NCBI GenBank assembly: GCA_963978895.1
Contig: OZ022247.1
Coordinates: 16,066,312 to 16,130,311, forward strand
Source of the DNA: Erpobdella octoculata
Lineage: Eukaryota; Annelida; Clitellata; Hirudinida; Erpobdellidae
DNA: 64,000 bases
Direction of reading: 5' to 3'
Below the pieces are notes generated by a model that was given only the letters and a program-made list of their open reading frames with translations, had not been told where the DNA came from and searched no databases. Positions 55,675-64,000 of the stretch are shown one piece after another (positions within the stretch are counted from its first letter, which is position 1; each line of letters opens with the position of its first letter). A program made the position numbers and the translations under genes.

Positions 55675-56860
55675 ATGGTTCATCACAAATTATTGGAAGA
55701 ACTATCCCTGTTTGAGTTGAGGCGGGAACTAAAAAAACGAAAACTCAATGACAAAGGAAAAAAGTCTGAGCTCGTGGATCGCCTCCGAATGACATTAGAA
55801 AGTCAAGGTCTGGATGCAGACAATTTCGAATTTGATATGGACGAAGAATTAACAAATTTCCTGAACAAGATGACGAAAGAAAACAGAGCAGCACAGGAGC
55901 AAAACAGAGCAGCACAGGAGCTAAACAGAGCAGCACAGGAAGAAAACAGAGCAGCACAGGAGGAAAACAGAGCAGCGCAAAAAAAAACCAAAGCCGTTAT
56001 GGAAGGAATAAAAGAATTCTCAAAGGTCAGTTTAAATTAACAGATGTGGAGAAAAGAGTTAATAACCTGGTAAAATTGGTAGAAGAGAATACCAAGGAAA
56101 TCGAGAAGAGAATCGAGAGCAACCTGGAGATAAAATTGAACAATCTGGTCAAACAAGGACAGACTGGTTGCCAAGCCCAAGAAAGAATTCATTCTGTTGA
56201 GCATGTCAAGACCCCGGCTTTTGATGGTACTGTGTCATGGTCCGTCTACAAAGCTCAATTTGAAATTGCTGCCAGGAAAAATAACTGGTTAACCAGCCAT
56301 CAGAAGGCAGAAAATCTGGTATTTTCCTTGAGGGGAGAAGCTTTACAGCTTCTCGAGCTTATTGTAGATAGAGGTGATTACGATGCGATCGTAAAGGTTC
56401 TCGAGAACAGATTCGGTAATCAACGCGCACCCGAAATTTTTCGAGCTCAACTCAAGAGTCAGAAACCCGAAGAAAGCATGCAACAGCTGGAAGCGGATAT
56501 AGAACGGCTTGCTAATCTGGGATACCCCTTGTGCCCTCGAAATGTCCTCAACACAATTATTACGGATGGATTCATAGCGGCCTTGAAGAACTCTGAAACC
56601 CAAAAGGCTCTTAGGGTTGCCCGCGTAGCTAGTCCCAGCGAAGCTTTGGAATTTGCAATAAATTATGAAGCCTCTGTGGAGCCATCTGATAGGTCTCGTC
56701 ACGTAAGAAAATTGGAAAGCGAGGACGAAGATGAACTGGATGATCGAGTCCGAAGAGTAATTAAGGAAAGAATTAACTGGAAAGGGAATAACTCACCACG
56801 CTTCTGGAGTTGTGGAAAACGGGACATCTACAAAAAGACTGTATAATTCAGATGTTTAGA
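55675..56860 (+). pseudogene. gag: Gypsy gag with SAP-like N-terminus, frameshifted
   Basis: The first frame (55675-56040) has a SAP-like segment (LSLFELRRELKKRKLNDKGK, SELVDRL) followed by about five tandem copies of a 7-residue coiled-coil unit (ENRAAQE type). A frame change near 56030 leads to 56046-56846: coiled coil, then a capsid domain (FDGTVSWSVYKAQFE, LRGEALQLLELI, AIVKVLENRFGN). The zinc knuckle is degenerate (only WSCGKRD remains; the first and last Cys are replaced) and a stop lies at 56844. Gag would bind and package the RNA; this copy cannot make a full protein. Confidence 0.85.
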
Positions 56861-56945
56861 CCCGGGCAACAGGAGAAAATGGATCACTGATGTCAAACAA
56901 GAAAAACCCATAAAGGCCCAATCCAACACGAAAAAATCAGATTCT

Positions 56946-59900
56946 GTGAAGGTAAAAGATAATTTGCCTTGCAGAGGTGTGCCAGTTACCGTTCTTGGAA
57001 AAGGAACTAGTTTATTTGTGGAAGGTAGATTAGGAATGAGAAACTGCAAGTTTATTATTGATGCGGGAGCTTCTTGTTCAATCATAAAACCTTGTTTGGC
57101 GAAAGGAGAGGTTTTACAAAGTGGAAAGCACATCCGTTTAAAGACTGCAACAGGAGAGCTTGTTCCAGTAGTTGGTAAAATTCAAACTGAAATAAGGCTG
57201 GGAAATAAGACTTTTCAGCACCAGTTTCTGGTTGCTGATATAGAAGAAGAATGCCTACTTGGGCTTGACTTTATGAGAATTCAGGGGTTTGCAGTGGACT
57301 TAAAAATGGGAACATTCAGACAGGGAAATATGGAAATACCTGTTTGCTATAAAGGCGAAACAAATTCGGTAAAGCGAGTATTGGTAACAAAGAGCATCAT
57401 TGTACCTGCTCAGTCGGAATCTTTGGTTTGGGCAAGAATAGAGAATGAGAAAAATTTAAGAGTTGATGGGTTCATCGAGCCCCTGAACGGAGTTGAAAAA
57501 CATGGATTAATGATCGGAAAAACACTGGTACGAACGGAGTCAGGAAGCTACGTGCCAGTCAGAGTTATGAATGTGACAGAATGCGACAAGCAAATAACAA
57601 AAGGTGATGAAATTGCGGTATGGAGCCCAGTCGATCACATAGTGGCATGTACCACAGTGGTTGGTAAAAATAATAATAAAAAGAGAATGAAGTACTCGCA
57701 AATTCAGGAACTGCTTGAAGCCGCTAAAACTTCATTAAAACCAATGGACTATGTCAAAGCGGAAAAGCTGATTGAAGAATATTGTGATATAATAGCTATT
57801 GACGAAGAAGACAATGGAAAAACAAAGATCGTTGAACACCGAATTCGAACTGGTAATACAGAGCCCATTCGTCAACTGCCACGAAGGCTTCCACTGGCAA
57901 AGCGGGAAGAAGCTAAAAGATGTTAGAAAAGATGAAGAAACAAGGAGTTATTGAACCATCCAATAGTCCATGGAGTTCACCTGTAGTACTTGTTAGGAAG
58001 AAAAATAACTCGCTACGTTTTTGTGTCGACTACAGAATGTTAAACGAGGTCACACAAAAAGATAGTTACCCTTTGCCCAGAATCGATGACACCATCGATA
58101 CACTTGCGGGATCTCGAATGTTTTCTACTTTAGATCTTAAGAGCGGATATTGGCAGGTGGGAATACATTCCCAGGATCGCGAGAAAACTGCCTTTTCAAT
58201 AGGTGAAGGATTGTGGCAATTTACAGTGATGCCATTTGGCTTGTGCAACGCACCCGCAACTTTCGAACGACTTATGGAGTATGTGTTACAAGGATTAAAT
58301 TGGAGAACGTGTCTTGTTTATTTGGACGACATTATTAATGTTGGAAAGACGTTTGAAGAGCATCTACACAATCTTGGAGAAGTTTTCCAAATGATCCGGG
58401 ATGCTGGTATGAAGCTAAATCCGGCAAAGTGTGCACTTTTCAAAAGCAAGGTGAAATATCTTGGTCATATAGTTTCTGCCGAAGGGGTAGGAACCGATCC
58501 TGAGAAAATTGAAGCGGTTAACCATTGGCATGTTCCGAGAAATTCAGCTTTCTTGGTTTGTGCACATATTATCGACGATTTGTAGCCAGCTTTTCCAGCA
58601 TTGCAAAGGAACTATATAAGCTTACAGAAAAGAATGCACCGTTTGATTGGTCAGAGGCAAATCAACAGGCGTTCGAACGGTTAAAAACAGCTTTGAGTTT
58701 GACGCCAGTTCTGTCGTATCCAATCCCTGGAAAAGATTTTGTATTAGACACAGATGCAAGTAATGAAGGAATAGGGGCTGTGCTTAGTCAAATTGTTGAC
58801 GGCAATGAAAAGGTTATAGCTTATTATAGCAGAACTTTGTCGAAACCGGAGCGCAATTATTGCGTCACCAGACGTGAGTTATTAGCAATCGTTGGTTCTA
58901 TTAAGCACTTTCACAAGTATTTATATGGTCAAAAGTTTTTGTTGAGAACGGATCACGCTGCTTTGAAATGGCTTTTAAATTTTAAAAATCCATAAGAACA
59001 ATAGGCTAGGTGGATTGAACGTTTACAATCATACGAGTTTGAAATTCAGCATCGGAAGGGTGAACAGCACAAAAATGCTGACGCACTGTCACGACGACCT
59101 TGCAATGATGAATGTAAGTATTGCATTCGCATGGAGGGGAAGGAAATAAATAATCAGTGTTTTCAGGTACGGTTTCAAATTGACGACACTTGGTCAGATG
59201 ATGTGATTCGAGACGAACAATTAAAAGATGATGATATAGGGCCGATTTTGAGATGGATGGAAGAAGGGAAGAAACCTGACTGGCAAGAGATTTCTGAATT
59301 GAGTCCTGCTACTAAATTATATTGGGCACAATGGGACTCTCTAAGGGTTGTGAACGGATCTCTAAAAAGAATTTGGGAAAGCACTGATGGTTCCACCAAT
59401 GTTTTGCAATTAATTATTCCAAAAGTAAAAATACCAGAAGTGCTCCAACAAATGCACTCCGGAGTATCAGGGGGACATCTAGGGATGAATAAAACGTTGG
59501 ACAAGATCCGCCAAAGATTTTATTGGGTATACTGTAAAATGGATGTAGAGGAATGGTGTAAAAAATGTGATACCTGTGCCGCTAGTAAAGGACCACACGC
59601 TAAAACAAAGGGCCATTTACAACAGTACAATGTAGGTTCCCCTTTTGAAAGAATTGATATAGATTTAGCAGGTCCATTTCCAGTGTCAAAATCTGGCAAT
59701 AAGTACATTCTTGTGGTCATAGATTATTTTACAAAATGGCCAGAGGTTTTTGCTATACCTAATCAAGAAGCAGTGACAGTTGCCAACGTTGTTGTTGATG
59801 GCTGGGTTAGTCGCTATGGAGTACCAATGGAGCTCCATTCAGATCAGGGCAGGAACTTTGATTCACAACTGTTTAGAGAAATGTGCCGTGTTTTAGGCAT

Positions 59901-60512
59901 ACATAAAACCCGCACAACTCCCCTTCATCCTCAGTCTGACGGTATGGTGGAACGATGTAATAGAACTATTCAACAGCACTTGTCTAAGATGGTCGGTGAA
60001 AACCAAGTTGATTGGAAAAACATATTCCGTTATTTTTGATGGCTTACAGAGGATCGGTTCACAACACGACGAAGGCCACCCCAAGTAAAATGTTATTTGT
60101 ACGGGAGATGCGACTTCCTTGCGATCTTATGTTTAGAAGTCCGGGAGACAAAGTAGAATCGGAAAGAGAGTATGCCTCACAATTGCGGGCTCGGTTAAAT
60201 GAAATTCATTTCGTAGCCCGAAATAGGATCAAAGCAGCCAGCGACAAAATGAAAACTCGGTATGATCGCCAACCAAATATGAAAGAGTTTAAAGAAAATG
60301 ATTTGATGTGGTTTTACAATCCACAACGTAAAATTGGGAAATCACCTAAACTTCAACAAGACTGGGAAGGACCATATAGAATTATTAAAAAGATCAATGA
60401 TGTCATCTACCGGATTCAAAAGGGCCAACGTACTAAGATGAAAGTAATTCATGTTGACCGCCTTGCCAAATATTATGGAGGCAATGAAACTGTTCGGGAC
60501 GAACATGATTAA
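56946..60512 (+). pseudogene. pol: Gypsy pol: protease, RT, RNase H, integrase, multiple frame breaks
   Basis: Protease at 57040-57290, with its DTG triad changed to DAG (FIIDAGASCSII) and LLGLDFM at the end. RT at 57920-58585 (SYPLPRIDDTIDTL, FSTLDLKSGYWQV, VYLDDIINVG, YxDD intact). A frame change near 58540 leads to RNase H at 58600-58995 (LDTDASNEGIGAVL, TRRELLAIV, RTDHAALKWLL). Stops near 58995 precede the integrase frame 59131-60039, with an HHCC finger (CKKCDTC) and DDE core (IDIDLAGPF, HSDQGRNFDSQLF, HPQSDGMVERCNR). The last part is at 60012-60512 (a PYR-type C-terminal tail). At least four frame changes and one stop, despite closely matching LTRs. Confidence 0.9.
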
Positions 60513-60524
60513 GAAGGGGGTAGT

Positions 60525-60915
<391 letters not shown>

Positions 60916-61060
60916 AACGTATTTCGGCATAATGTTTTCTTTTAAGCATGCTCTGTTAAAAATGATAGACCACTTTGCGTTGATACGTTTTTTCGCCAAG
61001 CTTTCAAAATCTCTTGAATTCATGATAACTCCGCTTTTTAAATAGATTTATTAAAAACGA

Positions 61061-61102
61061 GGGCTGACCGATCGGTTTCGCAGAAAAGCATCTTCGGAGC
61101 CC
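61061..61102 (-). ncRNA. Hammerhead-like motif in left terminal repeat
   Basis: Exact inverted copy of 63370-63411; see that entry. Confidence 0.6.
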
Positions 61103-61377
61103 TTTAAATTACGAAGTTAAAATGTATTTACTATAATGCGAAAATAGAATGAAACTATAAAACGACGAGAATAAACATTAATGAAAACTGAAATAGAAAA
61201 ACAACGTATGGAAAGTGGAAAGCAAGATATAAAAGGTAGGTAACTAACGTACAAGATTAGTAAAAACCGAAGCGGAAAATAATTGTAAACAAAACGAAAA
61301 CATGGCGATAGTGGCCGCAGCGCAGGTATTTACGCAACTATGCGCTAGGTAATTGTTGTCAGGTGCGCGCAATCAGG

Positions 61378-63255
61378 CTAGGTACGTCTACCGCGTCGTA
61401 TTGTTATATTAACGTTGTTGACGAGTCGAGCAAATAGCTGGAAAGAAGACACGGACTCCACCGGAAGACGGTCGTCCGAAGAGTCACCAACGTCGCGGCC
61501 ACGCACACTTTCCAGACTGGAGTTATCACGTGATGGGGATCCATGGACGGGACACAGGCCCTGGCCATCATTGCCGACGACGTCGGCGATCGGAAGGTGA
61601 GCAGGAGTAAGAGGGCCGACTCCTTGGTTGCCACGAGAAATAAAGTTGTCCTCACCGCTAGCCGATGAAACCAGATGAACATTGTTAAGAACATCGGTTG
61701 TCGGAGTCAGAGGACAAATGGCGATTAGAGTGTCTTCTTCTGGGTGGCCAAAAGAAACGGAATTGTTCTCTCCGGTGGCCATCTGAACTTCTTTAACTTC
61801 ATTAAGAACATCTGTAGTCTGATGGCTAACGGTAATTGGAGTGTCAACTTCTTGGTCACTACAAGAAGCGGAATTGTCTTCGCTGCATACGGCCAGATCT
61901 TGGTCGATGCTGCCAAGAACGTCGGCAGACGGAAGGCAAGTGGTGATTACAGGGTCGACTGGTCTGTCGCCACAGGAAGTAGAAACCACCTCACCACCGA
62001 CTTTTGAAACATGAGAGTGAGCGCACACATTCGAAGTATGGCGTGGCTCATCCGCACGCGAAGTCGTTTCACTTGCGGAGTTATGAGTGACGGGATAGAC
62101 GTTAGCACAGCCGCCGTCTGCACCACAATGTAGCAGCAAGGTACGTCCGAACTTGTCGTCATGGATATTTATGCTAGGTCGTTGCTGAGAGATCATCAAC
62201 GCCTCTTTAATTTTGAGACGATTAGGATCAGGGTCGTAAGAGACAACCTCGGTGTTGTCGCGAAGCATTTTTTGGTTTGGTTTAGAGCCGTGGAATTTGA
62301 TAAAATGCGCGTGTAGACTCCCACCCTGTGTGTGCATCGTCAGACGGCGAGAGAGTGTTGTCCGAGTGTGGCCGATGTAGGTTTCAAGATTATTGTGAGC
62401 AAATGGGCAAGTAAACTTGTAGACGACGTTTTTTCTCTGCAAAACGCCGCCGTTAATAGGGCTATTTCTCAGAACCAGGTTATGGGTTTTCAAGTTTTTG
62501 TAGTAGATGTGCAGTTTTAACTCCTCGGATGAAGGATTGGAAACTTTAACGTTGTCATAGATTATATTTCTTATTACTTTTTCATCCTGTTTGTAGTTGT
62601 CGTGCATTTGAGCACGATAGAAGATGGGAAGGAATGACCTCTTAGATTGCTCTGTGGTTACTGAGTTATTAACTTTTCCAGCGACGAACTTTTTTATAGT
62701 TTCGTCGACCATTGTATTTGAGAAATTGTTATTAATAAGGAGAGCTTTTATTCTTTTGAGTTCAGCATCAAAGTCGTTCCAATTGTCAGAGTAGTTGTAA
62801 GCACGATTTAGATAACCGGTAATTACACTGGTTTTGTACCTTTCAGGGCAGTAACTATCGCCACTTAGACAATCGCCACCGTTTGTTGGTTTTGTGTATA
62901 CAGTTGATCTAAAACCGTGTTCGGTTTGCGTGAGCAGAAGATCAAGGTACGCCAACTGCTTGTTAAAATTGCTGACCTCCGTTGTGAACTTTAGAACGGA
63001 GTTTAGTTGTAGTTGTTGTTGTAGTTTTTCGAGATATGACATAGAACAATAATATTATCGACGTAACGAGCGTATAACAGAGGTTTTGTAAACGTACTGA
63101 AAACCTTGTTTTCAAGGTGACTCATGTAAAATTCAGCGAACGTGGGTCCGAGGGGTGAGCCCATTGCGACGCCGTCTAATTGAACATAAAGTTCACCGTT
63201 AGGATGACGAAAAGGAGTATCAAGGGTGCATAAGGACAAAATCTTCTTCAACGTT
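61378..63255 (-). pseudogene. Penelope-like reverse transcriptase with GIY-YIG endonuclease and long repeat tail
   Basis: 63251-63003 holds RT motifs GVAMGSPLGPTFAEFYMSHLE and YARYVDNIIVL; the catalytic YVDD has become YVDN. A frame change near 63040 leads to 63042-61378 (554 codons). That frame holds the thumb region (KQLAYLDLLLTQTEHGF, VYTKPTNGGDC, GYLNRAYNYS), then a GIY-YIG nuclease near residues 205-270 (NVVYKFTC, TYIGHTRTTLSRRL). A C-terminal tail of about 240 residues follows that is not usual for the family. The tail contains four degenerate 35-40-residue repeats with phrases such as DVLGSIDQDL, DVLNEVKEVQ, DVLNNVHLVS and DVVGNDGQGL. The RT N-terminus is missing because the coding region starts at the inner edge of the right terminal repeat. 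Confidence 0.85.
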
Positions 63256-63369
63256 TGTTTATTGATAGAAGGTGCCTATTTCAGTTTTCATTAATGTTTA
63301 TTCTCGTCGTTTTATAGTTTCATTCTATTTTCGCATTATAGTAAATACATTTTAACTTCGTAATTTAAA

Positions 63370-63411
63370 GGGCTCCGAAGATGCTTTTCTGCGAAACCGA
63401 TCGGTCAGCCC
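63370..63411 (+). ncRNA. Hammerhead-like motif in right terminal repeat
   Basis: Stem I GGGCT/AGCCC, then CCGAAGA (consensus CTGANGA with the second base T changed to C), stem II GC...GC, core GAAA, stem III ACCGATCGGT, then C at the cleavage position. The T-to-C change hits a core base and may reduce or abolish cleavage; the copies at 2917 and 51820 keep the consensus. Confidence 0.6.
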
Positions 63412-63536
63412 TCGTTTTTAATAAATCTATTTAAAAAGCGGAGTTATCATGAATTCAAGAGATTTTGAAAGCTTGGCGAAAAAACGTATCAACGCAAAGT
63501 GGTCTATCATTTTTAACAGAGCATGCTTAAAAGAAA

Positions 63537-63560
63537 TATATATATATATATATATATATA
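63537..63560. repeat. Short (TA)n run
   Basis: About 24 bp of TA repeat at the outer edge of the Penelope-like element. Confidence 0.9.
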
Positions 63561-64000
63561 CAGGGACGTCAATTGGGGGGGCAGGAGGCGATCGCCCCAC
63601 TGACTTTTCAGTGGGCCCCGGCACTAAAGTGGGCCCCGGCACTAAAGTGGCTCCCGGCACTAAAGTGTCCCCCGCCACTAAAGTGGCCCCCGGCACTAAA
63701 GTGGACCCCCGGCACTAAAGTGGCCCCCGGCACTAAAGTGGACCCCCGGCACTAAAGTGGGCCCCCGGCACTAAAGTGGGCCCCCGGCACTGAAGTGGGC
63801 CCCCAACACTAAAGTTGGCCCCCGGCACTGAAGTGGGCCCCCGACACTAAAGTGGGCTCCACCCCACGCAGCTAGGTGGGCCCCTCGCACTTTAGTAGAC
63901 CCCGCTCTTACGTTAGCTTCTGTACTTAAGTGGGCCCCGCCCTTAAGTGAGCTTCCCGCACTTAAGTGGGCCCCTCCTGATTTTTAAGTGGCCCTTCCCA
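63561..64000. repeat. GC-rich minisatellite, 18-20-bp unit, running off the window
   Basis: It opens cagggacgtcaattggggggg...gatcgcccc, which looks like a transposon end. About 14 units of the type gtgggcccccggcactaaa follow, becoming more varied after 63850 (gtgggccccgcccttaagt). The base composition contrasts strongly with the rest of the window. The frames through it are artefacts. Confidence 0.85.

Overview
The window is repeat-dominated, AT-rich nuclear DNA from an animal, most likely an invertebrate. The evidence is a seven-coding-exon mitochondrial phosphate carrier gene with GT-AG introns, together with metazoan-type transposons (P/THAP, hAT, MULE, Gypsy, CR1, Penelope and R2-like elements) and very long simple repeats. 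I cannot name the species. No bacterial genes, rRNA, CRISPR array or convincing tRNA gene was seen.

The one ordinary host gene is SLC25A3-like (29248-32420, minus strand). Its exons sum to 1080 nt (359 codons plus stop) in an unbroken frame, and intron 1 carries a MULE-type transposon with a 9-bp target duplication. Nearly everything else is mobile DNA, much of it nested.

Layout. 0-5.6 kb: Gypsy gag remnant, (TAA)n and (TA)n arrays, two hammerhead-like motifs, a 157-bp tandem repeat. 5.6-10.5 kb: a P-superfamily element with an exact 8-bp target duplication and an intron-containing THAP/P-transposase gene that lacks its catalytic middle. 10.6-14.4 kb: decayed Gypsy gag-pol, itself interrupted by another LTR-element fragment. 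15.5-17.8 kb: LINE fragment and a non-autonomous hAT-like element. 18.0-23.5 kb: a second P-like element, split by a foldback-like inverted pair of tandem arrays. 23.9-26.8 kb: a Gypsy pol with an open 823-codon frame on the minus strand. 26.8-28.5 kb: hAT and CR1 debris. 29.2-32.5 kb: the carrier gene. 34.2-46.0 kb: five copies of R2-like (restriction-like-endonuclease) LINEs embedded in (ATGT)n arrays, plus a hAT-like element also inserted in the microsatellite. 46.0-50.7 kb: hAT-like element, LINE with endonuclease/RNase H, CR1 LINE, MULE fragment. 51.0-55.4 kb: minisatellite, Penelope leader with hammerhead, short LTR element carrying an acidic reading frame and a nested BED-hAT. 55.4-60.7 kb: Gypsy element with matching LTRs and a SAP-like gag. 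60.7-63.5 kb: Penelope-like element with GIY-YIG domain, inverted terminal repeats and two hammerhead-like motifs. 63.56 kb to the end: GC-rich minisatellite.

Two themes stand out. First, an R2-type LINE family repeatedly sits inside (ATGT)n tetranucleotide arrays, as if that repeat were its target. Second, a dispersed Penelope-like family has hammerhead-ribozyme-like leaders (six examples on both strands), and several of its copies abut (TA)n arrays. Because this is one window read by eye, family names rest on motifs and termini, not on database searches.
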